Of a stretch of DNA of 64,000 nucleotides, positions 44,644-53,772 are shown piece after piece. Made by a program: the position numbers and the translations under genes. Below the pieces are notes generated by a model, which had not been told where the DNA came from, made no database searches, and saw only the letters and a program-made list of their open reading frames with translations. The DNA lies in assembly GCF_000829375.1 (NCBI RefSeq), contig NZ_AP014624.1, positions 2,294,001-2,358,000 of the forward strand. The letters run 5' to 3'. The stretch is from Chryseobacterium sp. StRB126. GTDB lineage: Bacteria > Bacteroidota > Bacteroidia > Flavobacteriales > Weeksellaceae. Position 1 is the stretch's first letter. Each line of letters opens with the position of its first letter.

Positions 44644-46296
44644 ATGAAACATTATCCAATGAAGAATTATTTTATTTTTTTACTCAGTTTTTTCCCATTC
44701 TTCTTCACTCTTGCTCAGAATAAACAATTTGATACCAAGTTGCAGACAAAAACTATCACTAGGGAGCTCAATGAAATTAGCCAAAATATTAATGAACGCA
44801 AAGGCGATCCAAAACAACAAGAGATGCGCCTGCTGCAATTAAAAAAAGTGTCGGAAGACCTCAACTATGATAGGGGAACTTTTCAAAGTGGTTCGCTTAT
44901 CATGATGTTATATGCATTTCAGGGGAGAAATCAAGATATCATTACATTAGGAAAACAACTCAAGAAAGTTGCCCAAGGTAAAGTAGATACTTATGGTACC
45001 ATTTCCAGTATATATCGTCGTAGTGCACTCGCTTTGGGGGAGCTTGGCTTAGATGATGAAAGTATTAAAGATTTTAGAACAGCTATTAAATATATACAAA
45101 CAATTGAAAATAGGGACACTAGGTTATACTACCTGTCCATATGCTATGAAAATATGACTGTCTATTATGAGAATAAACAGTTTGATAGTAAATTTGCCGA
45201 TTCAATATTATACTTTCGTAAAAAGAGCCTCGCTGCGGCAAAACAGGTGAGAGATGGCAGTATCGTACCAGATAACCTGAAATATGACCAGATTGCTTTT
45301 ACTAACATGGCAATTGGGGTATTTTATCTTGGTAAGGAAGATACCAAGGAGAATATAAAAGAAGCAGAAAAATATCTTTTGGATGGCTTGAAAATAATCG
45401 AAAATAAGAAATACAATATAGCACCTGAGAGTAAAATAAGGATGCTGAACCAGGTAAGCTGGCTTTATTCAGAAAAACTGGACTATAAGACATCCATTGC
45501 CTATTCGCAGCGTGCACTTGAATTGGAAAAGCAAGTTCATAGCCCAGGCGATAGAGTAGAATCTTATGAATTCCTTGCAGATTCCTATGCCGGTATTGGT
45601 GATAGTCAGAAGGCCAAATTCTATCTCGACAAGTACTCCTATCTTAAAGACAGTTTACATGTTGCCACAAAGAATAATGCAAATGTTGTAATGAAAAGTA
45701 TGGTTACAGATGGGGTTAATGTACAAAAAGAAAAATCAAATAAATTACTAACCATTATTCTAAGTTTAATACTCGTCTTTATCATCATCATGATTTTGCT
45801 CTGGAGAAGAAAAAAACGGAATCTCCAGAAGAAATATGAAGAGATAATCTATAAAATAAACAGCGGAAAAGAAAACTCACCGGTACAACCCATACAAACT
45901 ACAAAGTACGATGGAAATAAAAACCCTGCAATTATACCTGAAGATACCGCAAAATTACTGCTTGAGAAACTTGAAAAGTTTGAAGCCTCTGAAAAGTATC
46001 TGAAAAATGAGGTGAGCCTTTCGTGGCTTGCCAACCACCTCAATACAAATACTAAATACCTTTCCGAAATTATTAAGCTTGAAAGGGGTAAAAACTTTTC
46101 AAATTACATCAATGGTTTACGAATCAATTTTATTGTTGATAAGCTCTACAACGAACCCATATACAGAGAATACAAGATAAGCTACCTTGTTGAAGCAAGC
46201 GGATTCGCTACTTACAAGGTTTTTGTAGTCGCTTTTAAGAATGAGCATGGTGTAACGCCATCCTATTTCATTGACAAGCTGAGAGCTTCTGAATAA
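44644..46296 (+). CDS. TPR - transmembrane - AraC-type HTH regulator
   Basis: A 550-residue hybrid regulator. An N-terminal signal or membrane segment (YFIFLLSFFPFFFTLAQ; ATG 44662 is an alternative start) is followed by a periplasmic region of TPR-like helix pairs at about 30-360 (for example SALALGELGLDDESIKDFRT). A membrane helix lies at about 366-386 (LLTIILSLILVFIIIMILLW), followed by a basic cytoplasmic stretch. The C-terminal AraC domain spans about 440-550: LSWLANHLNTNTKYLSEIIK, then ISYLVEASGFATYKVFVVAF and GVTPSYF. Such proteins are common in Chryseobacterium and sense an unknown periplasmic signal. It may not be related to the mobile module upstream. Confidence 0.85.
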   Translation: MKHYPMKNYFIFLLSFFPFFFTLAQNKQFDTKLQTKTITRELNEISQNINERKGDPKQQEMRLLQLKKVSEDLNYDRGTFQSGSLIMMLYAFQGRNQDIITLGKQLKKVAQGKVDTYGTISSIYRRSALALGELGLDDESIKDFRTAIKYIQTIENRDTRLYYLSICYENMTVYYENKQFDSKFADSILYFRKKSLAAAKQVRDGSIVPDNLKYDQIAFTNMAIGVFYLGKEDTKENIKEAEKYLLDGLKIIENKKYNIAPESKIRMLNQVSWLYSEKLDYKTSIAYSQRALELEKQVHSPGDRVESYEFLADSYAGIGDSQKAKFYLDKYSYLKDSLHVATKNNANVVMKSMVTDGVNVQKEKSNKLLTIILSLILVFIIIMILLWRRKKRNLQKKYEEIIYKINSGKENSPVQPIQTTKYDGNKNPAIIPEDTAKLLLEKLEKFEASEKYLKNEVSLSWLANHLNTNTKYLSEIIKLERGKNFSNYINGLRINFIVDKLYNEPIYREYKISYLVEASGFATYKVFVVAFKNEHGVTPSYFIDKLRASE

Positions 46297-46379
46297 CTTA
46301 AATGTCAGTAATATTAATCGGTGATAGATGGAGTGATATTGGTAATACTTTTGGGGCAAAAGATTCTGACAAACAATCA

Positions 46380-46517
46380 TTAAGAGACCCAAATGAGCAA
46401 AGAGCTCGTCAAAACAGTTTTGATGGCAGCTTTATTTTCCTCTTGGTGCACTGTGTAATAGTTGGTACATGAAATAACGGAGAGAAGTAATACAAGATAA
46501 AGTAATGATTTTTTCAT
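46380..46517 (-). CDS. Possible short lipoprotein
   Basis: The minus strand from ATG 46517 encodes KKSLLYLVLLLSVISC after the start Met, a textbook lipoprotein signal with the lipidated Cys at 17. About 28 more residues follow (TNYYTVHQEENKAAIKTV) to TAA at 46380. At 45 residues it may be a genuine small lipoprotein or the front of a frameshifted longer one: a one-base shift in the T4 run near 46418 would give FDELFAHLG. There is no clear partner gene. Confidence 0.45.
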   Translation of the reverse strand: MKKSLLYLVLLLSVISCTNYYTVHQEENKAAIKTVLTSSLLIWVS

Positions 46518-46567
46518 TGTAGTTAATTTTATATATGCAAATCTAAATGAACTTTAAAGGAACTAAT

Positions 46568-46581
46568 TACGGTTTTCCGTA
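46568..46581 (+). repeat. Short hairpin at left edge of the defence-like island
   Basis: TACGG-TTTT-CCGTA preceded by TAAT. A near twin (TAATTACGG-CTTC-CCGTA) lies at 58801-58818 just beyond the far end of the block 46702-58654. It could be a terminator, operator or island-edge repeat. Confidence 0.3.
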
Positions 46582-46701
46582 GTCTCAAAAATTTTACGTT
46601 AGGAACGTTTAAAGCCTCGATTAACAAATAAAAAAAAATAAACCTATGGGAAATTCACTAAATATTTGCTACCTTACATTATCTCTTAAAGATTAAAACT
46701 A

Positions 46702-48174
46702 ATGGCAATTGAAAAATCTACAGGTTATACTGAAACAGAAAGAATATTAGCAAAACTATGTGATGCTACTTTCTTAAAACTATGGTCTTATCCAAATCCT
46801 TACAAAGAAGATACAAAGGAATTGTGTGATTTAATGGCTGTCTTTGACAATAAGATTTTTTTATTTTTTGATCGTGAAAGTAGGAAATTTGATAATTTGG
46901 AGGGTGATATTGATGTGCAATGGAAACGCTGGCACAAAAATGTAATTGAGAACCAAATAAGAACAGCGGAAGGAGCAAGAAGATATGTACTTGAAAATCC
47001 CGATAAAATATATTTGGACAGTAAAAAAACAACACCTTTTCCGATACTCATACCTCATGAAAATTTAACTATATATAGTATTATTATTGCTCATGGAGCA
47101 GCGGAAGCTTGTTTGCGGCATTCACCCGAAAATATTAACGGAAGTCTTGCTGTAACTTACAGTAAAAGGGAAAAATTAGGGCTTGATATTCCTTTTCTCG
47201 TGGAGCTAGATAGTAATAAACCTATTCATATTTTTGATACCTTTAATTTAGAAATCATTCTTAAAGAATTAGATACTGTATACGATTTTTCTGAATATCT
47301 TTCAGAGAAAGAGAAGGCTTTAAAGCACTATGAAAGTATTACTTATTGCGGAGAAGAAGATCTATTAGCTAATTACTTTCAAAACTTTGATGCGGTAAAG
47401 CAAAAGCATTTTGTTGGAGTAATAGATGAAAAAGCAACCAGCATTATGATTTCCGAAGGTGGGTGGAACTCCTTTGAAAATTCAGCTTTGTACAAAAGGA
47501 GAAAAGAAGCAAATAAAACATCTGAAATGTGGGATAATTTACTTCAATATACTACACAAAATGCCTTAGATCAAACTCTTAAAGGAAATAGTAACATCTT
47601 TAAAGGTGAAAGCGCTATTTGTGAAATGGCCAAAGAACCTAGATTTTTTAGAAGAACCTTGTCTGATCTTATGATACGAGCTATAGAGGGATTTCCTGGA
47701 GATGGGACAACGCTTATGCGTAATTTATCTATTATGCCATCCTTTTATAAAAATACAGTTTATGTCTTTTTACAATTACACGATCCCAGAAATAAGGATT
47801 ACGATAATGAATATAGACCTAAAAGACAAGCGCTGCTTGAGATTGCCTGTGGTGTGACAAAAAACAAATTTCCTAAATATGAAAAAATAATAGGGATTGC
47901 TATTGACGCTCCTAAATTTACTCAAACCAATTCTGAGGATTTCATTCTGCTTAACGCAAAGGATTGGTTCGAAGACGATATTTTATATTATTCGGATGCA
48001 AATAAAAACATTAATTTCTTAGAAACTAAAAAAATGGTTCGGGAAACATTAACTGTTAGGGATTTTCCAATTAACAATAATTTGAGCCGTCATAAAAAAA
48101 TCGGTAGAAATGACCAATGTCCTTGCGGCTTTGGAAAAAAGTATAAGAAATGCTGTATTGGTCTCAAGAAGTAA
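46702..48174 (+). CDS. SEC-C domain protein of unknown function
   Basis: A 490-residue soluble protein. Only the C-terminus is recognisable: a SEC-C zinc-binding motif (GRNDQCPCGFGKKYKKCC, about residues 468-486), the same type of module found at the end of SecA and appended to many unrelated proteins. The first 460 residues are acidic and alpha/beta with no motif I can name. Convergent with the helicase-nuclease gene. Position at the start of a defence-like island makes an antiviral or accessory role possible but unproven. Confidence 0.72.
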   Translation: MAIEKSTGYTETERILAKLCDATFLKLWSYPNPYKEDTKELCDLMAVFDNKIFLFFDRESRKFDNLEGDIDVQWKRWHKNVIENQIRTAEGARRYVLENPDKIYLDSKKTTPFPILIPHENLTIYSIIIAHGAAEACLRHSPENINGSLAVTYSKREKLGLDIPFLVELDSNKPIHIFDTFNLEIILKELDTVYDFSEYLSEKEKALKHYESITYCGEEDLLANYFQNFDAVKQKHFVGVIDEKATSIMISEGGWNSFENSALYKRRKEANKTSEMWDNLLQYTTQNALDQTLKGNSNIFKGESAICEMAKEPRFFRRTLSDLMIRAIEGFPGDGTTLMRNLSIMPSFYKNTVYVFLQLHDPRNKDYDNEYRPKRQALLEIACGVTKNKFPKYEKIIGIAIDAPKFTQTNSEDFILLNAKDWFEDDILYYSDANKNINFLETKKMVRETLTVRDFPINNNLSRHKKIGRNDQCPCGFGKKYKKCCIGLKK

Positions 48175-48291
48175 TATCGCTGGTCTATAATCAGTTATAC
48201 AGAGATGGTTTTTATTAAACACTTATCTATTAAGCATTATATAATTTTATCTTAATAAGAAACCGTTTGCAACTTTTGTAAGGGTTTACTA

Positions 48292-50850
48292 TTAGCCTAT
48301 TAATGTTTTTAGTACGCTTATCAGCTTCTCTTTCTCCCCACTTCCCGTCGTCGAAAACCTTACCAAAGGAATTTTATACTTCTCCAAGATTTCATTCTTC
48401 ATACGATCTCTTGCGGCTTGTCGGCTTTCTGTTTTATGGTATTCATAGCCGTCAACTTCAATAGCTAACACAGGATTTTTCCCTAGCTTATTATAGATCA
48501 GAAAATCAAGATGCGTAGCGTGATGTTTTGCGTAACGTTCTTCTTCTAGACTTAATCTGGAGAAATCTAACAATAGATTTCTTAATGGATGATGGATAAT
48601 AACGCCATATTTTGAAAATTGATCATTTGATAAAACCTCTGTAATTAATTGATACATGAGATTCTCACTGTCAAAAACAGATTTCTTTTTGTGATCCGAT
48701 AAAAGAGCCCTTCTTTTTTCTTCATATCCTTTGTACAGATAATCAAAGATAGAATGTACCTCACTGTTTATTACTTGGAAGTTATTGTAATCAATATAGC
48801 GGATTAGATCTGAGATATTCGTGTCATTGTCACTTTCATTTCCGTTTACCAATAGAATCAGCTGATCTTTGGCTCTGGAAATGGCTACATTTAGACGGTT
48901 CGCATTATCTGTGAATTCAGAGATTTCATTATCTACCGTGGAAAGAATGATCACATCATTTTCTCTTCCCTGAAATTTATCCACCGTATCGGCTTTGATA
49001 TCTGTTCCCTGAAATGTTCTTTGCAGTGCAATGGTCTGATTGCGGTAAGGCGTTACAATTCCCAGATTCACACCTTCCAGCTTTTGTTGTGGAATGATTT
49101 CCTTAATAATCACATCAATCTGCCGCTGATTCTCTCTTTGCCGGGCATGATTGCCTTCAGTTGTTTTATAGACTAATAAAGGTTCTCTTTCCGTCTGTCC
49201 TTCTGAGATAATAATCAACTGATCATTATAAAACTTACGGTTACAAAAATCAATAATTTTAGGATGGCAGCGATAATGTTCTTTTAAAAGTGTTTTAGGC
49301 ACTTTCGGAAATACTTCCGTAATGGAAGAAAGTAAGCTATGATTGGAATAGCGATAAGGTTCCGGGATATCATAGTTCTTAAAGATCTGATCGGTATTTT
49401 CTGCTGTTTCAAAATCCACGACATTGGGAAGCTGTTTTAAATCTCCTACAATGACGGCCTGTTTTGCGCAGGATAATGCGAGTACACCCGTTGCAAGATC
49501 CACCTGTGAAGATTCATCAACAATCACATAATCATAGACTACATTTTCAGTAAGACTTCTTCTTAATGAGTACGTCGTACTCATAATGACAGGATAATCT
49601 ATAATAAATTCTTCTGATTTAAAACGGAGATCCCATTCGGTATATTCTGAACGTTTTTCTCCTTTATATTTTTGGTAGAGTTTGTTTTTAAACAGCTGCA
49701 TTGATCCTTCTGTATATTCTTTCATTTTATCATGGAAGGAAAAATGCTGTAACGTATTTTGCAGCTCGTACTTTCTTAAGTCAAGCTCTGAAATTTTTAC
49801 CCCATAGTATTTTGACTGAACAATTCTGATCATTTCTTCATACGATAAGGTATAAAAAATCTTATCTCTTACCCCATACAGAAAAGGAAATATCAGTTTA
49901 CGCCACCAGTAAAATTTCTTGCCTGTTTTCTCATAGTCTTCCAAGGTAACCCATAAAGAAAGCAGCTGATCTGAACTGACATTCTTTTTAAAACGGATTT
50001 CTGTTGCCAAAGCGACATCATCCGTAAAATGCTGATGCTCTGTTTTGATCTTATCGATTTCCAGTTTGAGTAAAGCCAGTTCATTTTTTAGTTCCAACTT
50101 TTCAGCAAGCTCAGCAAAAAGAAGGGGAGTAGACTGAATAAGGGATTGTTCCTGTTCTTCCTCTAATCTAAAACCTGTTAGATCCGGGATTTCAGTCTGA
50201 GCATTGATAAATTCTTTTTTATTCTGGCTGCTCCCTAGCAATGCAGCTATAAAAGAAACCCCACTGCTTTCCAGTTTCTCAAATACATTTTTTGTCGCCG
50301 AATTATTGCTTGAAACAACAGCCACACTCTGATTATTCATCACTGCATTGGCAATGATATTAAGAATAGTCTGTGTTTTACCTGTTCCGGGAGGACCTTC
50401 TATAACACTTAGCGGATTTGAAAATGCATTATCGACTCCTGTTCTTTGGCTCAGATTAAATCCAAAAGGAAAGATTTCAATAGGAGAGGCGTGGTAATTC
50501 TTTTCGGTTTCTTTCCCATTAAGATAATTGTAAAGAATAGAAGTCTCAGGAATAAAACGGATACTCCCATAGCTATTAGCAAGAATATTATTGCCTTCCT
50601 CTACCTTTAAACCAATACTTTCTGCAATTGCCTTTAGATAAGAAAAAATATTTCCTGCTCTCTCACTCTGAATGGCAGATTTAACGATCTTAATCCTGTG
50701 TTGAGAATAAGAATAGGTTTTATCGCTTCTTTTATATATTACTACACATATACTGCCTTCAAAAGAATAAGATTCTATCTCATCAGTTCTGTCTTTACTA
50801 TCTATGTAGATTGCTTCTGTTCTCAAGTTATTTGAAGTAGATTTTTGCAT
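48292..50850 (-). CDS. Superfamily I helicase with C-terminal nuclease-like domain
   Basis: An 852-residue protein. Walker A is GPPGTGKT at 152-159. Further helicase motifs are IVDESSQVD, GDLKQLP, YRCHPKI, TVDKFQGREND and NVAISRAKDQLILL, typical of UPF1/Dna2-like SF1 helicases. The C-terminal 130 residues (about 720-852) resemble the short Vsr/DUF559-like nuclease fold, with HLDFLIYNKLGKNPVLAIEV followed by Asp-Gly and YHKTESRQAARDRMKNEI. The helicase and nuclease are thus on one chain, as in several phage-defence proteins. It is monocistronic on the minus strand. The cellular function is not known; defence is inferred from the neighbours. Confidence 0.82.
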   Translation of the reverse strand: MQKSTSNNLRTEAIYIDSKDRTDEIESYSFEGSICVVIYKRSDKTYSYSQHRIKIVKSAIQSERAGNIFSYLKAIAESIGLKVEEGNNILANSYGSIRFIPETSILYNYLNGKETEKNYHASPIEIFPFGFNLSQRTGVDNAFSNPLSVIEGPPGTGKTQTILNIIANAVMNNQSVAVVSSNNSATKNVFEKLESSGVSFIAALLGSSQNKKEFINAQTEIPDLTGFRLEEEQEQSLIQSTPLLFAELAEKLELKNELALLKLEIDKIKTEHQHFTDDVALATEIRFKKNVSSDQLLSLWVTLEDYEKTGKKFYWWRKLIFPFLYGVRDKIFYTLSYEEMIRIVQSKYYGVKISELDLRKYELQNTLQHFSFHDKMKEYTEGSMQLFKNKLYQKYKGEKRSEYTEWDLRFKSEEFIIDYPVIMSTTYSLRRSLTENVVYDYVIVDESSQVDLATGVLALSCAKQAVIVGDLKQLPNVVDFETAENTDQIFKNYDIPEPYRYSNHSLLSSITEVFPKVPKTLLKEHYRCHPKIIDFCNRKFYNDQLIIISEGQTEREPLLVYKTTEGNHARQRENQRQIDVIIKEIIPQQKLEGVNLGIVTPYRNQTIALQRTFQGTDIKADTVDKFQGRENDVIILSTVDNEISEFTDNANRLNVAISRAKDQLILLVNGNESDNDTNISDLIRYIDYNNFQVINSEVHSIFDYLYKGYEEKRRALLSDHKKKSVFDSENLMYQLITEVLSNDQFSKYGVIIHHPLRNLLLDFSRLSLEEERYAKHHATHLDFLIYNKLGKNPVLAIEVDGYEYHKTESRQAARDRMKNEILEKYKIPLVRFSTTGSGEKEKLISVLKTLIG

Positions 50851-50936
50851 AGATTATTAATTACTTATAAATATAAGAAGTAATAATTAAAAATATATTC
50901 CCAAAATTAAAAGATAAGAAAGAGAGTATAAAAAAT

Positions 50937-50959
50937 AAGCAAGGTTAAAAACCTTGCTT
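50937..50959 (-). terminator. Intrinsic terminator downstream of the 51196 gene
   Basis: A perfect 10-bp stem (AAGCAAGGTT with AACCTTGCTT, 3-base loop). On the minus strand it is followed by ATTTTTTATA. It lies between the minus-strand gene at 51196-52188 and the helicase start, so it insulates the helicase gene from upstream transcription. Confidence 0.75.
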
Positions 50960-51085
50960 AAATCTGTGTTGTCCAGGTCTCGATCTGCAATGTTGAATTA
51001 CATATTCTAGACGTCCAAAACGTATTCTAGTATAAGCTCTTACAAAAACAGGTCTCCATCCGGAGCAAAAAAAACAATTTTCCAT
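50945..51085 (-). CDS. Possible 46-residue Cys/Arg-rich small protein
   Basis: Minus ATG 51085 opens MENCFFCSGWRPVFVRAYTR, then IRFGRLEYVIQHCRSRPGQH and a short tail, with stop TAA at 50945-50947 inside the terminator hairpin. It has nine Arg, a CxxC pair and a later His-Cys, so metal binding is conceivable. I believe similar short frames occur in related genomes but cannot check. It is the only gene-like item in the 345-base gap 50851-51195. Confidence 0.4.
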   Translation of the reverse strand: MENCFFCSGWRPVFVRAYTRIRFGRLEYVIQHCRSRPGQHRFKQGF

Positions 51086-51195
51086 TATGGACAATATTTA
51101 AAGTTAGCATCTTTAAAATGTCCTGTTAAATTGTTTATTATGACAAATATAGATAATTATAATATTAATTCAAAATTCGATTGTCTTGAATCAAT

Positions 51196-52188
51196 CTATT
51201 CTAAATCTCTGTGAAATTGATCTAAAAAATGTTTTTCATTTATCATCGATTTTAGCAACCTAACATGACTTTCTTCTTTATTACGATGAGGATTTTTGAT
51301 GCTATGATATCCTACTTTTTTAGTAAACTGTTCTGTTTCTATTTTTCTAAGTATTAATCTCATTTTTTCCGTCATTTTTTCGTATTCAAATGCTATTTTA
51401 TATAATGTAAAAGTTTTGATATCTGTAATAATATATCTATGTACAATTTTATTTCTTTCATTGTAAAGATCAAATAATTTATTGTAAAGATTGATATCTA
51501 TTATTTTCATCTCTTGAGCTTCTCGATAAATATTTTTTTCATTTATTGGTTTATCGTCTTGATCTTGAAAAATATATTTTATTCTGAACAGTTTGGTATT
51601 ATCTAAAATTTGATATTTTAAAACAATTGATAATCTAAGATAGGCATCTATCTGATTAGCATTTATAATAAGTAGCTCTATTGCTGACTCATTTTCAATC
51701 GCTTTAGCTTTTAAATCAAAAGTAGCTCCTAATGATGCTACAAACTTTTCGTAACGATAAAGATGAGTTGCTAATGTGCGACTGTTTGGTTCTATACAGA
51801 TTAATGATTTCAGGGAGTTCTCGACCTTCTCAATTTCTTTTTCTAATTTATTATTAATCACCTTGATCTTCTGGTAGACATATTTTGCCATGAAAAAAAA
51901 ATCTTTTACTGTTGTAGCCCATATTATAATTATAAACCCATCATTCTCATCTATTTGTCTTTTTTCGAATTTTAGATTATTTTCAAAATATTCATGTTTA
52001 TTTTTGAACCTTTGATATTTATTTTTTTCCTTTTTATAATGACTTAGTTGAAAACACCCAATTGAGTTTCTAAATGGTTCAAAACTGAATGGTGGAGAAT
52101 TTTCTAAACCCATTATTTCATTTCTATAATCCCATTCTATTGGAATATCTATCTCGAAAACACCATCAGGGCTAGTAAATTTTTTCAT
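51196..52188 (-). CDS. HEPN-like protein with unknown N-terminal domain
   Basis: A 330-residue protein. The first 130 residues start MKKFTSPDGVFEIDIPIEWD, a beta-rich domain I cannot name. The C-terminal part is helical and contains LYNERNKIVHRYIIT (Arg245-Asn246 to His250), the RNxxxH signature of HEPN ribonucleases found in toxin-antitoxin and abortive infection systems. It is transcribed divergently from the 52267 gene across an intergenic region with strong inverted repeats. Possible RNase effector; the partner is uncertain. Confidence 0.6.
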   Translation of the reverse strand: MKKFTSPDGVFEIDIPIEWDYRNEIMGLENSPPFSFEPFRNSIGCFQLSHYKKEKNKYQRFKNKHEYFENNLKFEKRQIDENDGFIIIIWATTVKDFFFMAKYVYQKIKVINNKLEKEIEKVENSLKSLICIEPNSRTLATHLYRYEKFVASLGATFDLKAKAIENESAIELLIINANQIDAYLRLSIVLKYQILDNTKLFRIKYIFQDQDDKPINEKNIYREAQEMKIIDINLYNKLFDLYNERNKIVHRYIITDIKTFTLYKIAFEYEKMTEKMRLILRKIETEQFTKKVGYHSIKNPHRNKEESHVRLLKSMINEKHFLDQFHRDLE

Positions 52189-52266
52189 AGAGTTATGTAA
52201 ATTGCAAATAACTCTAAGTTACTTATTTTATCTTAGAGTTATTTACATTTATAAAAATATAAGAGT
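52189..52266. promoter_or_regulatory. Inverted-repeat operator between two divergent genes
   Basis: A perfect 13-bp inverted repeat (AAATAACTCTAAG at 52206-52218, CTTAGAGTTATTT at 52232-52244, spacer 13). A third half-site, AGAGTTAT, at 52189-52196 can pair instead with ATAACTCT at 52208-52215. Three half-sites in 56 bases, directly between divergent starts, suggest a dimeric autoregulator or alternative RNA folds in the leaders. Confidence 0.6.
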
Positions 52267-53097
52267 ATGACAAAAAGAGTTGATTATTACTATTTACCCA
52301 AAAAGTATTGGAAAAAGCATAACTATTGTGAGTTTGTTATAAATCAAATCGAAGAACTTATCTTGGATGAAAGATTTATTGAATTAAAAATACAGACATT
52401 TGAATTTTCCAAAGATGTAATTAACAAAATAGACGTTTCAGATAAACATCTCTTTGATAGACTGTCAGAATTAGGATTTAATAATGAATTGACAAAGGTA
52501 GTAAGAACACACTTAATACTTTCATTAATAATGGAAACGTGTTACTTTATACAAGAAAGTCTTTTATGCTCATTAAAGATGCGAATGACAGTATGTTTTA
52601 CATTGCTTAGAAAACCTTTTTTGGAAATTTTAATTCTTGTTATGAGAATTTTAAATGAATCAGATTTTATTGATAAATTCAACAACCTTGAAGGCTTTGA
52701 TCCAATAAAAACTACACCTAATGAAAAAAAAGATTTGATAACAAAGACAAACAATTTGCTTAAGGATTTATTTAATAATGAAGACTTGTATCAGTACATT
52801 TTTGATAAAGAGTTTGGAGATAGCTTATTTAATATAACGAATAATGCAATTCACTTATATACAGATAGAAATCCAGTGTCAGCAACAGAAAAGCAAAACT
52901 TAAATTTTATATTTAGTACTCGCGAAAATATTGATGATATGTGGGAATATATATATCATAATATTCCAATGCTTTTAACATTTTTAGCTTTTTCTATAGA
53001 TTTATTAGTATTGAAATCTACTACAGTAGATGAAGATATTTTTTTGAAGAGACATAAAATGAGAGAAAAACTAAGGAAAAGATATAAAGTTGAATAG
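52267..53097 (+). CDS. Unknown helical protein divergent from the HEPN-like gene
   Basis: A 276-residue largely helical protein with no signal peptide. Hydrophobic stretches (VVRTHLILSLIMETCYF, then FLEILILVMRI and MLLTFLAFSIDLLVL) fit buried helices rather than clear membrane spans. The ending is basic (RHKMREKLRKRYKVE). I do not recognise the family. It shares an inverted-repeat promoter region with the HEPN-like gene, so the two may form a functional pair. Confidence 0.6.
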   Translation: MTKRVDYYYLPKKYWKKHNYCEFVINQIEELILDERFIELKIQTFEFSKDVINKIDVSDKHLFDRLSELGFNNELTKVVRTHLILSLIMETCYFIQESLLCSLKMRMTVCFTLLRKPFLEILILVMRILNESDFIDKFNNLEGFDPIKTTPNEKKDLITKTNNLLKDLFNNEDLYQYIFDKEFGDSLFNITNNAIHLYTDRNPVSATEKQNLNFIFSTRENIDDMWEYIYHNIPMLLTFLAFSIDLLVLKSTTVDEDIFLKRHKMREKLRKRYKVE

Positions 53098-53135
53098 ATA
53101 AATTAAAAATTTATGCTCACAAATCTCTTACTAAT

Positions 53136-53687
53136 TTAAAATAAATTGTTATAAATTTTTGAAAAATAACTACATACAATTAAATCACAACTAATATCGG
53201 TTTTGTCAAAGTTAATATTAACTCTATTACAATTTTTTTCAATATCAATTTGTAAATCACAACTCTGTTTTATTCGGTAAAAATAAGAATGCCACTTATC
53301 GCAATCTTTAGGGATAGGAAATAAAATAAATGCTACAAGTCCAAAATTCGAATTAAGTTTTTTTGTATCTAAAATAATAGAGTCAAAATTCTTTGTTGTA
53401 GGTTTTTTGCAACTTTTCACCCCAGCAATATCCCAACTTGTATTTGGTGTTTTTAGTTCTACACAGTAGAAATCATTTTCTTTGGAAAATGATAAATCAT
53501 ATCTATCTTTCCGCATTTCATATGAAGTTTCAACAAAGACATCCGTGAATCCTTGTTCTTCTAATTTGCTTGCTAATTCAAACTTAAGCCAGCCTTCAAA
53601 TTTATTTCTACTTTTTACAGCGATACTGATTACTTTAGAATTCTCAAGAATAATCTCGGTAATTAGTTGTCTTATTAATTGATCCAA
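53136..53687 (-). CDS. PD-(D/E)xK-like small protein downstream of Gabija
   Basis: A 183-residue protein with the layout of a restriction-type nuclease fold: Glu31 or Glu37 in a first helix (FEGWLKFELAS), Asp64 in DRYDLSF, and Glu77-Leu-Lys79 in FYCVELKTPNT. It is last in a minus-strand series that begins with gajA, after gaps of 125 and 85 bases. Short length and missing extra domains suggest a stand-alone nuclease or a nuclease-derived structural protein. Inference from motif only. Confidence 0.58.
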   Translation of the reverse strand: MDQLIRQLITEIILENSKVISIAVKSRNKFEGWLKFELASKLEEQGFTDVFVETSYEMRKDRYDLSFSKENDFYCVELKTPNTSWDIAGVKSCKKPTTKNFDSIILDTKKLNSNFGLVAFILFPIPKDCDKWHSYFYRIKQSCDLQIDIEKNCNRVNINFDKTDISCDLIVCSYFSKIYNNLF

Positions 53688-53772
53688 TAGTTTTTTATTT
53701 TTTATGATTTAATTAAAAATAAATTTTATAGCTACGGAATTTTACAAAAAGGATAATTGTTCCTTTCCTATC

